From the NCBI GenBank assembly GCA_003151955.1, contig PLZB01000026.1, forward strand, positions 1 through 64,000: a stretch of DNA of 64,000 nt, read 5' to 3'. The first letter of the stretch is position 1. Each line of letters starts with the position of its first letter. The notes below the pieces were generated by a model. The model was not told the origin of the DNA and ran no database searches. It saw only the letters and a program-made list of their open reading frames with translations. The position numbers were made by a program, and so were the translations under genes. This document shows positions 25,188 through 34,169 of this stretch, in pieces. The stretch is from Acidimicrobiaceae bacterium. Lineage in GTDB: Bacteria; Actinomycetota; Acidimicrobiia; Acidimicrobiales; UBA8190.

Positions 25188-26175
25188 CTGATCCAGGCGG
25201 CATCGAGTAGAACTGCCTGGCCCAGCGCCGGAACTCGGCGATGGGCCCGTCCCCCTTCACGAGGAGGGGGTGCTCCACATAGCGCTTGTGCTCCCAGATC
25301 GGGATGTCCTCGTAGATGCCGGACTGGGCGAAAGCCCCGACGACGGCCGACCCGGTCTCCTCCCCCAGGGCCCCGGGGTAGGCGAAGACCCAGCGTTGGT
25401 GGACGTGCTCCTCGTCGATGGGGGTGGTGGCGGCCACGAAGGCGATCAGGTCGGGGATCCGGAGCTCGACGAAGCCGAGCTGGTGGGACTCCCGGGAGAA
25501 GGTCGTCGTCCGCTCGATGGTCGTGACGCCCTTGCCGAATTCCCGGCCCTCCTCGAAGACCTCGGTCGTCTTGCGGATCCGACCGTCCTCCCGGTAGTCG
25601 ATCTGGAAACGCCGCTCCGCCGGGCTGTCGTGGACGAAGGCGAAATGGACGTGGTCGACGTCGTTCTCCATCATCTCCTGGTTGCAGGTGGCGATGGTCC
25701 GGTCGGTGTAGATCGGGCCGACCCATTCAGGATCCTCGAACTCGGCCAGAGCCGGGAGCTCCCAGGCCGGGGGCTCGTCGAGGAGGTGGTGCCAGGCGAA
25801 GACGAGGCCGTTGAGCTCCCGGACCGGGTAGCCCCGGACCCGGGCCCGGGCCGGGATGCGGGCCTCGGAGTAAGGGATCTCGACGCACTGACCCCCGCCG
25901 TCGTAGCGCCAGCCGTGGAAGGGACAGGCGATGCAGTCGCCGACGACCGTCCCGGGCCCCGGGCTCCGGTCGCCGGGCTCGCCGGGACCGACCCCGAGGT
26001 GGGCCCCGAGGTGGGCGCAGTAGGCGTCGAGAACCGAGGGGGTGCCCGAGGCTCCCCGGAAGACCACGAGGTCCCGGCCGAAGTACCGGACGTTGCGGAC
26101 CTCGCCCTCGGACACCTCGGCGCTGGTAGCCACGGCGAACCAGCCGTTGGGGATGGGGAAGGGGAACCGACCCAC
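25156..26175 (-). CDS. Rieske oxygenase, KshA-like
   Basis: 339 residues. Rieske ligands: Cys53-x-His55 (CAHLGAHLG) and Cys84-x2-His87 (CPFHGW). The iron site region reads MENDVDHVHFAFVHDSPAE, and the late IPDLIAFVAATTPIDEEHVH resembles the C-terminal domain of 3-ketosteroid 9-alpha-hydroxylase KshA; related sterol oxygenases are alternatives. It needs a separate reductase (KshB type), absent here. GTG 26175 lies 5 bases after the amidohydrolase stop; the long open frame above it is the amidohydrolase read out of frame. Confidence 0.85.
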   Translation of the reverse strand: MGRFPFPIPNGWFAVATSAEVSEGEVRNVRYFGRDLVVFRGASGTPSVLDAYCAHLGAHLGVGPGEPGDRSPGPGTVVGDCIACPFHGWRYDGGGQCVEIPYSEARIPARARVRGYPVRELNGLVFAWHHLLDEPPAWELPALAEFEDPEWVGPIYTDRTIATCNQEMMENDVDHVHFAFVHDSPAERRFQIDYREDGRIRKTTEVFEEGREFGKGVTTIERTTTFSRESHQLGFVELRIPDLIAFVAATTPIDEEHVHQRWVFAYPGALGEETGSAVVGAFAQSGIYEDIPIWEHKRYVEHPLLVKGDGPIAEFRRWARQFYSMPPGSDDAGPDAAGS

Positions 26176-26180
26176 CGGGC

Positions 26181-27458
26181 TCAGCTCCCGGCCGGGTCGT
26201 AGTCGACGGGCGGGAGGCCGGCCAGCCAGGCCCGGGCCCCGGTCCGGGCCCGCTCCCAGCCGGCCGCGGCCTCGGGGGTCTGGCCCAGGTCGGCGGGCGT
26301 GGGACCGATCCGGGCCACCAGCGGGGCGAGGGCTCCGGGGTCGAACCCGTAGACGGCGGCGGCGCTCGTCCCGAGCATCTGCCTCGTCTCCTCGACGGGG
26401 ACGTCTCCGAAGGTGTCGCGGAGCTTCTCCACCGTATGGGGCCAGGTCCCCTCGGGATGGGGGTAGTCGTTGCCCCAGAGGATGTTCCCGACCCCGATGT
26501 CGTAGCGGCGGTCCACCTCGACCCGAGTCATGGTGGAGGCCCCGATGAAGCAGTTCCGGTCGAAGTACTCGCTGGGCAGCATCCGGAGCGAACCCCGGAG
26601 CCGCTTCACCATCTTCTTCGTCGTGTGGGAGCCGGCGAAGTAGGTGTCCATCTTCCAGAGGAGGTCGGGGGCCCAGTAGGCGGCGCTCTCGGTGACGACG
26701 AATCGGAGCTCGGGGAACCGCTCGAAGACTCCCGACCACAGCAGGAACCACAGGGGCCGGCTGGCCCACCACACCGCCTCCGAGGCGTAGATGCCGAGGT
26801 GCTCCCCGTACTCGTGGCGGGGAGCCGGGCCGGAGTGGGCGTTGACCGGCATGCCGAGCTCCTGGCAGGCCGCCCAGACCGGGTCGTAGACCCGATCGTG
26901 GTACGGGGGGTACGTGCCCCACATGCCCGGGATCAGGATCCCCCCCCGCAGGCCCTGGTCGTGGGCCCAACGGACCTCGGCCTCGGCCCGGACGGGGTCG
27001 TGGGTGACGGGCACGAGGGCGATCCCGGCCCGTCGCTCCGGGCTGTCCCGGCAGAGCTCGGCCAACCACCGGTTGTGGGCGTGGGCCCCGGCGAAGGCCC
27101 GGTCCGGAGGGATGTCGAGGGCGCCACCGAGGCCGGCCCCGAACGGGGGGGAGGCCCCCCCGGTGACCGAGTCGGCGTCGGGGAAGATCACCTCGCCGGC
27201 CACCCCGTCCTGATCCAGCTCCTTGTCCCGACGCCCGGCGTCCCAGGCCCCCTGGAGCCCTTCGGCGTTCTCCTCCTCCCATCGCCGGGCGAAGTCCTCG
27301 TCCCCCGCCATCAGCTGGGAGATCATGGCCCGGCGCTCGGCCAGATGGTCGTCGAAGGCGGGCCGGAACTCGGGGTCCAGCCAGTCCCGGTACTGCTCCG
27401 AGGGCAGCCCGGCGTGGCAGTCGGCCGAGATGACGAGGTACCGCTCGGTGGATGTCAT
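26181..27458 (-). CDS. Amidohydrolase-2-family metal-dependent hydrolase
   Basis: 425 residues of the TIM-barrel amidohydrolase/decarboxylase group (ACMSD-like). The N-terminal metal motif is altered to SADCHAG; later elements are VNAHSGPAPRHEYGEH, RFVVTESAAYW and the C-terminal ILWGNDYPHPEGTWP, which supplies the aspartate. Members decarboxylate or hydrolyse ring-cleavage and related acids. GGAG six bases before ATG 27458 sets the start, 11 bases after the SDR stop, so it is the third gene of the operon. Confidence 0.85.
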   Translation of the reverse strand: MTSTERYLVISADCHAGLPSEQYRDWLDPEFRPAFDDHLAERRAMISQLMAGDEDFARRWEEENAEGLQGAWDAGRRDKELDQDGVAGEVIFPDADSVTGGASPPFGAGLGGALDIPPDRAFAGAHAHNRWLAELCRDSPERRAGIALVPVTHDPVRAEAEVRWAHDQGLRGGILIPGMWGTYPPYHDRVYDPVWAACQELGMPVNAHSGPAPRHEYGEHLGIYASEAVWWASRPLWFLLWSGVFERFPELRFVVTESAAYWAPDLLWKMDTYFAGSHTTKKMVKRLRGSLRMLPSEYFDRNCFIGASTMTRVEVDRRYDIGVGNILWGNDYPHPEGTWPHTVEKLRDTFGDVPVEETRQMLGTSAAAVYGFDPGALAPLVARIGPTPADLGQTPEAAAGWERARTGARAWLAGLPPVDYDPAGS

Positions 27459-27469
27459 CGGATCTCCGT

Positions 27470-28366
27470 TCACGGGTCGGTGGGGAGGAAGGGACGGAGG
27501 TAGTCGGGGTCGGTCCGGTCGAGCATGCTCCGGGCCCGCGCCTGGATCCGGCGGTCGCCGTCCTCCGAGGCGGGCAGGATCCAGAACCGGCCGTCGCCGA
27601 GCGCCTCGATCACCATGGCGGCTACGAATTCGACGGGGGTGTAGTCGGGCTCCATCCCGGCCGCCCGCATCTGGGCCTCCCAGTCCTCCACCGTGGCCGG
27701 TGTGGGGGTGGCCGGGGGTCGCTCCTTGGCCAGCACCGCGGGCCGGTTCCGGCCGGACGTCCACAGGCCGGTCCTGAGCATCTTCGGGCCGGGGAACAGG
27801 ACCGAGGCCCGGACGGCCGATCCGGCGTCCTGGAGGTGGGCGAAGAGGCATTCCGTCAGGGTGACGACGGCCGCCTTGGTCAGGGCGTAGACGGGGGTGG
27901 AGGAGAGGGGGGCGATCCCCCCGTTCCCCGACGAGGTGGTGATGACATGGCCCTCGGCCTGGCCCACCATCCGGGGCAGGAAGGCGTTGATCCCGTGGAT
28001 GACACCCCAGACGTTCACGCCCAGGGCCCAGGCCCAATCGTTCTCCTCGTACTCCCACATCCGGCCCGTCGCCCCCGATCCGACCCCGGCGTTCAGGCAG
28101 AGGACGTGGACCTCGCCCCCGTCGGCCAGGACCGAGTCGGCCAGGACCCGGACCGAGGCCGCCGACGAGACGTCGCACCGGTGGCCGGAGACCCGGGCCC
28201 CGGGGACCCGCTGGGCCAGCCCCACCACGGCGGCCTCGAGGGCCGCCTCCTCCACGTCGGCCAGGACCACCGTCATCCCCTCCGCCGCGAACCGCTCTCC
28301 CATCGCCAACCCGATCCCGCTGGCCCCGCCGGTGACGACGGCCACCCGTCCCTGCAGCTCCCTCAC
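27470..28366 (-). CDS. Short-chain dehydrogenase/reductase
   Basis: 298 residues. Classical SDR: NAD(P) loop TGGASGIG near residues 12-19, CDVSSAAS acidic site, LNAGVG, and the catalytic Ser (TTSSGNGG) with YALTK (YxxxK). It would oxidise or reduce a hydroxyl/keto group in the same catabolic route. GTG 28366 overlaps the stop of the decarboxylase-family gene by GTGA, so translation is coupled. Confidence 0.9.
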   Translation of the reverse strand: MRELQGRVAVVTGGASGIGLAMGERFAAEGMTVVLADVEEAALEAAVVGLAQRVPGARVSGHRCDVSSAASVRVLADSVLADGGEVHVLCLNAGVGSGATGRMWEYEENDWAWALGVNVWGVIHGINAFLPRMVGQAEGHVITTSSGNGGIAPLSSTPVYALTKAAVVTLTECLFAHLQDAGSAVRASVLFPGPKMLRTGLWTSGRNRPAVLAKERPPATPTPATVEDWEAQMRAAGMEPDYTPVEFVAAMVIEALGDGRFWILPASEDGDRRIQARARSMLDRTDPDYLRPFLPTDP

Positions 28367-29151
28367 GGGAGGGGATCGTCGTAGCGCTGGTGGGCGAAGG
28401 GGAGGATCCAGTCCGAGGGGACCCGGGTCACGATCTCGCCCCGCTGGAGCGTGGAGCGCTCCTGGTGGGTCAGCTCGACCATGGCGACCACGGGGAGGTC
28501 GGCAACGGGGTCGAACGGCGAGTCCCCCAGGACCACCGACCCCGACTCGATGGGCCGGATGCTCCGGATCCGCTCAACCTTGGTGCAGTGCACCAGGGCC
28601 GGCTCCTCGTCGAACCCCTTTCCCGAGGGGTCGAGGAGGAACTTGAAGTAGAAGTCCTTCTTCGTCCGCTCCGGGGGCGGTTCGACCGGGTCACCCAATC
28701 GCCCACTGACCGAGACCAGGTCGACCCCCAACCGGGCCATCACGGCGGTGACGGCGGCTCCCGTCCCCCCGTCCCCCTCCACCGCGACCTCGACCGTCCC
28801 CATCTTCTTCGGCTCCCCGAAGGTCTCCCGCCCTCCGGTCATGGCCCGCTCGCTCGTCATCGGCATGAGGAGGGGGTACTCCCCGGCCTCCCCCTCGTGG
28901 CGGGCCGACACGGCGAAGTAGCCGGCCCCGAACACCATGCCGGCCATCTCCACCCGGGTGATCGTGGCCCGGACCAGGGGTCGCTCGCCGGGCTGGAGCG
29001 GGCGGGGCAGCACCGCCGCCACGGCCTCCGGATCGGTCTCCCAGACGGCGTTCACGGCCTCCGACCACACCGGTGGGGCCTCCTCCCGCCTGAGGAGGGC
29101 AGCCCGCCGTTCCTCGTCCGACCGGGCCCCGTAGCGGATCCGTCCCGTCAT
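28363..29151 (-). CDS. Acetoacetate decarboxylase-family enzyme
   Basis: 262 residues, about the family length (clostridial Adc is ~245). The Schiff-base motif is intact: EPKKMGTVEV places Lys115-Lys116 at the same numbers as the catalytic pair of the clostridial enzyme, and Arg/Glu of GGRETFGE precede it. Actinobacterial homologues often act on larger 3-oxoacids or as hydratases, so acetoacetate itself is not assumed. First gene of the operon; ATG follows GAGGGGAC. In this context it may remove CO2 from a ring-cleavage product. Confidence 0.85.
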   Translation of the reverse strand: MTGRIRYGARSDEERRAALLRREEAPPVWSEAVNAVWETDPEAVAAVLPRPLQPGERPLVRATITRVEMAGMVFGAGYFAVSARHEGEAGEYPLLMPMTSERAMTGGRETFGEPKKMGTVEVAVEGDGGTGAAVTAVMARLGVDLVSVSGRLGDPVEPPPERTKKDFYFKFLLDPSGKGFDEEPALVHCTKVERIRSIRPIESGSVVLGDSPFDPVADLPVVAMVELTHQERSTLQRGEIVTRVPSDWILPFAHQRYDDPLP

Positions 29152-29195
29152 GTCCCCTCCCCGGTGGCCGGGCCGCCCGGCCCGTCCCCGATGCT

Positions 29196-29225
29196 GGTGT
29201 AACACCGATACAGAGGAGGTGTCAA
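29196..29225 (-). promoter_or_regulatory. Promoter and palindromic operator of the second catabolic operon
   Basis: On the minus strand TTGACA (29220-29225) and TTACAC (29197-29202) are separated by exactly 17 bases, a near-consensus primary-sigma promoter. The -10 is embedded in the perfect palindrome GGTGT-T-ACACC (29196-29206). Transcription would start near 29190, about 40 bases before the decarboxylase ATG. The TetR protein encoded at the end of the operon is the obvious candidate binder. Confidence 0.65.
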
Positions 29226-29292
29226 CCATCGACGCCGGCGTGGCGGCATCGTGACGGCACGGTGACGTCGGGTCGGCGAGATTGGGGGGGCC

Positions 29293-31353
29293 ATGGTCGA
29301 CGAACCCGCCAAGCCCTCCCCCCGGCAGCCCGCCGGCGCCCCCACCGGTCTCCCCCGGCCCCCGGGCCGGGCCGTCGGCCCGGGGGGGACCCCCCTCGGC
29401 CCCCGCCCCGTCAATCTCCCGGGCGGGAAGCCCCGCCTCTCCTACCTCATCTGTGCCAGTCCCCGGACCGGGAGCTACCTCCTGTGCGAGGGCCTCAAGG
29501 AGACGGGTGTGGCCGGCAACCCCACCGAGTACTTCTCCGACGGCTACCAGGCCTACTGGACCCGCCGTTGGAAGACCGTCGGCTACGAGGCCTACCTCCG
29601 CCGGGCCTGCGAGGTCGGGACGTCTCGCAACGGGGTCTTCGCCGTCAAGACCCACGGCCGGCAGCTCTCCTACTTCCTCCGCCAGACCGACCTCCGGGCC
29701 CGGGTCCCCCTGGGCGAGCAACCCGGGGTCGTGGAGCGCTACTTCCCGGGGGCCCGCTACGTCTGGCTCCGTCGGGCCGACAAGCGCAAACAGGGCCTCT
29801 CCTACGCCAAGTCCCTCCAGACCAAGGTCTGGTGGCACGCCGACGAGGCCCCCGCCCCCTTCGACGCCCCCACCCCGGAAGCCCTCCGTTTCGACTTCGG
29901 GCTCATCGAGCGTGCCATGGCCCAGATGGAGGAGGACGACGCCATCTGGCACCGCTTCTTCGCCGCCAACGGCATCAGCCCCCTGATCCTCGACTACGAG
30001 GACATGGTGGCCGACCGTGAGGGTGCCGTCCGGGCCGTCCTCGACCATGTCGGGATCCCCGTCCCCCCGACCTTCGCCCTGCCCCCCAGCCAGTTCACGA
30101 AGATGTCGGACGGACGCAGCGCCCAGTGGCTCGACCGGTTCTCCCGACTGACGGTGGCACGCCGGGAAGGGACCCTGGCCGCCTTCCGGGACATCCACCT
30201 CGGAGCCAGCGTCTTCATGACCGCCTCGGAGAGCGCCGGCACCGTCCTGCCCCGGACCCCCGACTCGGTCACGGTGGCCGTCCACCCCGCCTCCGAGTCC
30301 ATGAAAGCCGACTACGCCCTCCACCTCGTCCCCCCCGGCACCCCGGCCCACGGCCGGGCCCTGACCGTCAACTCCGACGCCGATGTCCTGTTCACCAACA
30401 GCCGGAGTGCCACCCCCCATCCCTTCGCCGTCCGCTTCCTCCTGGAGCGGACCCCGCCGCCCCTCCTCGACAGTCTGACGACCATTCGGGCCCCGAAGCA
30501 GCCGTTCCATCCGGCCTGGGCCGGTCTGGCCCTGGCGGCCCATCTCGGAGGGACCCGGATCGGGGCGGCAGGCCTGCCCCGGCGCCGGGGCAGCGACGGA
30601 AAGGGAGGGGTCACCCCCGGGCATGTGAAGCAGTTCCGGGGCCTTCACCGACGCCTCCTGAGCAGGGGCGTGAAGGTCTGGGACATCGAACCCGGAACCG
30701 GCCTCGGAATCTTCCCCCAGCTCGACGCCGCCACCTTCGCCGGGCTTCCCTCAGCCGCTCCCCACGACGGCGAGCGCCGCCTCCGGGTCGTGGTCTACTC
30801 GGCCACCGGCCATGACACCTGCGCCGAGCTCTCCTTCGCCGTCCTGGCCCTCACTGCCGACTACGCCCGCTCTGTCTGCGGCGAACCGTCGTTGGCCGAG
30901 GGTGTCCCCCCCCACCGCACCGACCTCGACATCCGTCACCATCCCGAGGCCCTGACCCACGAGCTCCGGTTCGCCGACGCCGTCATCCTCGACGGTGGGG
31001 ATGCCGCCGGGCTCGACGATTCCCTCCTGGCCGGGAAGGTCGTCGTGACCCTCCAACGCCCCGACGGACCCCCGGCGCTGCGGACCTTCCTCGACCAGGG
31101 CCAGCCCGGGATCCGTCTCGAAGGTCCCGGGGCCGCCCGGCCGGATCCGGGGGAGTGGACATCGGCCCCGACCCCGGCCGTTCCGACCGTCGACCCCACC
31201 GTCGAGGTCCCCAGTGCCGAACAGGCCTCGGACTTCCCGGCCCAGTGGCGGACCCTCTGGCGGCCCCTGCTCCTGGACGATCCCCTCCCCCCGGCCCCCG
31301 AGCCGGAGCCGGCCGCGGTCGGCCACACCACAGCCGCCTCTGAGAGCGAGTAG
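29293..31353 (+). CDS. Stf0-type sulfotransferase with large unknown C-terminal region
   Basis: 686 residues. After a Pro-rich start, residues about 48-310 match the PAPS-dependent Stf0 (trehalose sulfotransferase) family: YLICASPRTGSYLLCEGL (phosphate loop), GVAGNPTEYF and VWLRRADKRKQGLSYAKSLQ (3'-phosphate Arg/Ser). The remaining ~370 residues, including DVLFTNSRSATPHPFAVRFL and RLRVVVYSATGHDTCAEL, are unrecognised and unusual for a ~270-residue family. Product: a sulfated sugar or lipid, unproven. ATG 29293 follows a G-run. The 2OG-oxygenase gene begins 10 bases after its stop. Confidence 0.8.
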   Translation: MVDEPAKPSPRQPAGAPTGLPRPPGRAVGPGGTPLGPRPVNLPGGKPRLSYLICASPRTGSYLLCEGLKETGVAGNPTEYFSDGYQAYWTRRWKTVGYEAYLRRACEVGTSRNGVFAVKTHGRQLSYFLRQTDLRARVPLGEQPGVVERYFPGARYVWLRRADKRKQGLSYAKSLQTKVWWHADEAPAPFDAPTPEALRFDFGLIERAMAQMEEDDAIWHRFFAANGISPLILDYEDMVADREGAVRAVLDHVGIPVPPTFALPPSQFTKMSDGRSAQWLDRFSRLTVARREGTLAAFRDIHLGASVFMTASESAGTVLPRTPDSVTVAVHPASESMKADYALHLVPPGTPAHGRALTVNSDADVLFTNSRSATPHPFAVRFLLERTPPPLLDSLTTIRAPKQPFHPAWAGLALAAHLGGTRIGAAGLPRRRGSDGKGGVTPGHVKQFRGLHRRLLSRGVKVWDIEPGTGLGIFPQLDAATFAGLPSAAPHDGERRLRVVVYSATGHDTCAELSFAVLALTADYARSVCGEPSLAEGVPPHRTDLDIRHHPEALTHELRFADAVILDGGDAAGLDDSLLAGKVVVTLQRPDGPPALRTFLDQGQPGIRLEGPGAARPDPGEWTSAPTPAVPTVDPTVEVPSAEQASDFPAQWRTLWRPLLLDDPLPPAPEPEPAAVGHTTAASESE

Positions 31354-31363
31354 GAACGAGGAC

Positions 31364-33313
31364 ATGGCGACAATCAACCTTGGCCCCATCACCCCCGCCG
31401 GCGAGCGTCCCGGCGACGACCGCCGTGCCGCCGAGCGCGACCTCCGGGGTCGCCGGGTCCTGGCCCCCACAACCGTGGACGTGACCCGCCGGTCCCGACC
31501 CCGCTTCCAGGACTACCCCGGGGCCGTCCACATCGGAGGGACGCCCCATTTCGACGTCTTCTACGACGGATCCCTCGACGACCGGGGACTCGTCCTCGCC
31601 ACCACGGTCCTCCAACGGGCCGAGGCCGACCTCGCCGCCGTTCGCTCCTTCTTCCCCGACACCCCCCTCCCGGCCGAGCCGTTCTCGGTGGTCCTGGCCC
31701 TGCTTCCCGAGGACGAGCGGGCCTACCGCTACGGGGCGGATGGCCTCGACCTCTTCTGCGACGTTCAGACCACCCCCCGGACCGATCCCCAGTACTCCTC
31801 CTTCCTCCTGACCGCCCTCCTCGTCGAGGTGCTGGCCGACGCCCGGGGCCGGGGGTGGCGGAGTGACACGAGCAGCGGTGAAGCGCTGTCCCGTGTGCTG
31901 GCCGGTGCCGTCTACCCCCGTCAGGCCGCCCTCTTCTCCACCGCCGCCGTCTGGCTCGACGGGTCCCGGCGGGACTACGTCAACATCGACCGAGACACCG
32001 ACCGGGACTCGTCTGCCACCGGATGTGCCGCCCTCTTCCTCCACTTCCTCCACCACCAGCTCGGTCACTCCTGGGCCGCCATCGTCGCCGCCGGCGGGGC
32101 CACCCTGGCCGACACCTACCGCGCCTTGCACGACACCGAACAGGATCCCTTCCCGGCCTTCGCCCACCTCCTCGGCCTGGCCTTCCCCCCCCTGATTCCC
32201 GCCCGGCTCCGGGAGGACAACCCGTTCCCCCTGGAATCGACCGGGCACGGTCGGGCCAAGCCCAACCGGGTACCCGCCGCCCTCCGACCCCGCACCGTCC
32301 GCGCCGTTCCGGCCGGTCCCCCGGCCACGGCGGTGGCCTCGGCCCAGGCCGGTCCGCCCGCCGCACAGGTCCGCACCGACCGGCCCACACAGCCCCCGGC
32401 GCCGATGGCCGCCCAGCCCGCCCAGCCCGCCCGGGCCTCTGCCCCCGCTGACGAGCCGGATCCGCCAGGCCCGTCGCCGACCGGAAGCGCCCCGGTGGCG
32501 TTCGACCCGGTCGACCCGGGGGTCACCGGGGTCCAGTCCGGGGACGGCAGGACCGGGACACCCGGGACGCTGCAGACCCTCGAGGGGATCCTCGACAACC
32601 GGCGCTGGCTCAAGTGCAACAGCCCCTTCGTCCACATCCGGGCCGGCAACGTCTTCACCCCCGAGGTCTACGCGGCCATGGAGACCCAGTACCTCGAATA
32701 CCAGACCAAGGGCATGGTCACCTCCTCGATCCCGAGCTACGACGTGACCGCTACCGCCGTGACCCGGCGCAACGCCGGAGGGCTCTCCGTCCTGACCTCC
32801 CGGGCCTGGCACGACGCCCTGGCCGGCGCCTTCGGGATCGAGGCCACCGGGAACGTCAACGTCACCCTCCACCACCACGACAAGGGATCGGAGAGCGGCA
32901 AGCCCCACAACGACCTGAACCCGGGCTGGTTCGTCACCGACGACGCCGACGAGCAGGGCATCACCGTCCACGACCCCCAGTTCATCGACTACAACAAGGG
33001 CAAGGCCGCCGCCGGGCACGACACGGTGGAGGACATCCGGGCCATCGCCCTCATCTTCTACCTGTGCTCCCCCCCGGTCCGCTCGGGCGGGGAGACCGGG
33101 CTCTACTGGTCGGTCCAGGACCCGGTGGACAAGCCGGCCGTCTCCGTCCACCCCCACAACAACTCCTTCATCGCCTTCGAGTGCACCCCCTACTCGTTCC
33201 ACAGCTTCATCACCAACACCCAGGCGGAGCGGAACTGCATCGTGATGTGGCTCCACCGCACCAAGCAAGAGACCATCCGACGCTTCGGGGAGGACCAGAT
33301 TGTCTACTGGTGA
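31364..33313 (+). CDS. Two-domain protein ending in a 2OG-Fe(II) oxygenase
   Basis: 649 residues. About 50-275 is a globular domain I do not recognise, with ALSRVLAGAVYP and CAALFLHFLHHQLGHSW; the helix layout recalls zinc-peptidase scaffolds, but no HExxH is present. A Pro/Ala-rich linker (about 300-395) leads to a prolyl-hydroxylase-like jelly roll. Iron ligands are His515 and Asp517 (KPHND) and His613 (SFHSF), followed by an Arg in QAERNCIVMW for 2-oxoglutarate. It should hydroxylate a protein or metabolite, perhaps the one sulfated by its upstream partner. The start is ATG 31364 after GAGGAC. Confidence 0.78.
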   Translation: MATINLGPITPAGERPGDDRRAAERDLRGRRVLAPTTVDVTRRSRPRFQDYPGAVHIGGTPHFDVFYDGSLDDRGLVLATTVLQRAEADLAAVRSFFPDTPLPAEPFSVVLALLPEDERAYRYGADGLDLFCDVQTTPRTDPQYSSFLLTALLVEVLADARGRGWRSDTSSGEALSRVLAGAVYPRQAALFSTAAVWLDGSRRDYVNIDRDTDRDSSATGCAALFLHFLHHQLGHSWAAIVAAGGATLADTYRALHDTEQDPFPAFAHLLGLAFPPLIPARLREDNPFPLESTGHGRAKPNRVPAALRPRTVRAVPAGPPATAVASAQAGPPAAQVRTDRPTQPPAPMAAQPAQPARASAPADEPDPPGPSPTGSAPVAFDPVDPGVTGVQSGDGRTGTPGTLQTLEGILDNRRWLKCNSPFVHIRAGNVFTPEVYAAMETQYLEYQTKGMVTSSIPSYDVTATAVTRRNAGGLSVLTSRAWHDALAGAFGIEATGNVNVTLHHHDKGSESGKPHNDLNPGWFVTDDADEQGITVHDPQFIDYNKGKAAAGHDTVEDIRAIALIFYLCSPPVRSGGETGLYWSVQDPVDKPAVSVHPHNNSFIAFECTPYSFHSFITNTQAERNCIVMWLHRTKQETIRRFGEDQIVYW

Positions 33314-34145
33314 GTCACAGACGCAGGGGCTCGGCGCCCCGGAGACCACCCCGGCCCAGGCCCCGGCCTCCAACGACGGCCCCCGGCGGGTCTGCCTTCT
33401 GACCGGGTCGGCCGGCAAGCTCGGCTCGGCGTTCTGCGCCCTCTACGGGGACCGCTACGACATCGTGGCCGTCTACCGGCGGAACCGGCCCTGGTTCGCT
33501 TCCCAGGATGCCGGTTTCATCGACCCCCTGGCCCCGGGCCAGCCCATGGAGGAGAACCGGAACCGGATCTTCGCCATCCGGGCCGACCTGTCCCAACCGG
33601 GGGAGTGCGAACGGGTCGTCGACGTGGCCCTCAGCCGGTTCGGCCGGATCGACCTGCTCGTCAACGCAGCCGTCGACGGTGGCTGGGCGCCCATGCTGGG
33701 CTCCGACACCCTCCTCCGGAGCGGCGGTGCCCTCTTCGCCACCAACGTCCTCATCCCCCTCCGTCTGTCGACCGTGGTGGCCCGACGGTTCTGGCAGAGC
33801 CGCGACGACGAGAACCGGTGGATGGGACGGAACATCGTGAACGTCTCCAGCGTGGCCGGTCTCCGGATGTACGTCGGTTCCGGCCAGAGCCTCTACGCCG
33901 CCTCCAAGGCCGCCATGAACAGCCTCACCGGGCACATGGCCGAGGAGTTCAGGTCGGTGGGGGTCCGGGTCAACGCCACCGCCCCCAACAGCTTCCCCGG
34001 GCACACCGCCGTGGAACGGGTGGCCGCCTCCATCGTCACCCTCGACCAGACCCCGGTGAACGGCACCATCCTGGTCGTGGACGGGGACTACGAGGAGTCC
34101 ATCCAGATGGTTCCCTTCAACGCCCCCCGACCAGTCCCGGGGTGA
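33300..34145 (+). CDS. Short-chain dehydrogenase/reductase
   Basis: 281 residues. Cofactor loop TGSAGKLG (TGxxxGxG), IRADLSQPG acidic site, LVNAAVDGG (NNAG-like) and catalytic Ser in NVSSVAG with YAASK. It starts at TTG 33300, 14 bases inside the oxygenase gene. GGGGAGG seven bases upstream strongly supports this rare start, and there is no other before the fold. Third gene of the sulfotransferase operon; it would interconvert a hydroxyl and keto group on the same unknown product. Confidence 0.87.
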   Translation: MSTGESQTQGLGAPETTPAQAPASNDGPRRVCLLTGSAGKLGSAFCALYGDRYDIVAVYRRNRPWFASQDAGFIDPLAPGQPMEENRNRIFAIRADLSQPGECERVVDVALSRFGRIDLLVNAAVDGGWAPMLGSDTLLRSGGALFATNVLIPLRLSTVVARRFWQSRDDENRWMGRNIVNVSSVAGLRMYVGSGQSLYAASKAAMNSLTGHMAEEFRSVGVRVNATAPNSFPGHTAVERVAASIVTLDQTPVNGTILVVDGDYEESIQMVPFNAPRPVPG

Positions 34146-34157
34146 CCGCCACTCCGT

Positions 34158-34163
34158 TACCCT
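34158..34163 (+). promoter_or_regulatory. Leaderless-type -10 element of the GTPase gene
   Basis: TACCCT ends six bases before ATG 34170. It separates the GTPase/Hsp70 block from the preceding operon. Confidence 0.5.
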
Positions 34164-34169
34164 GAGACC

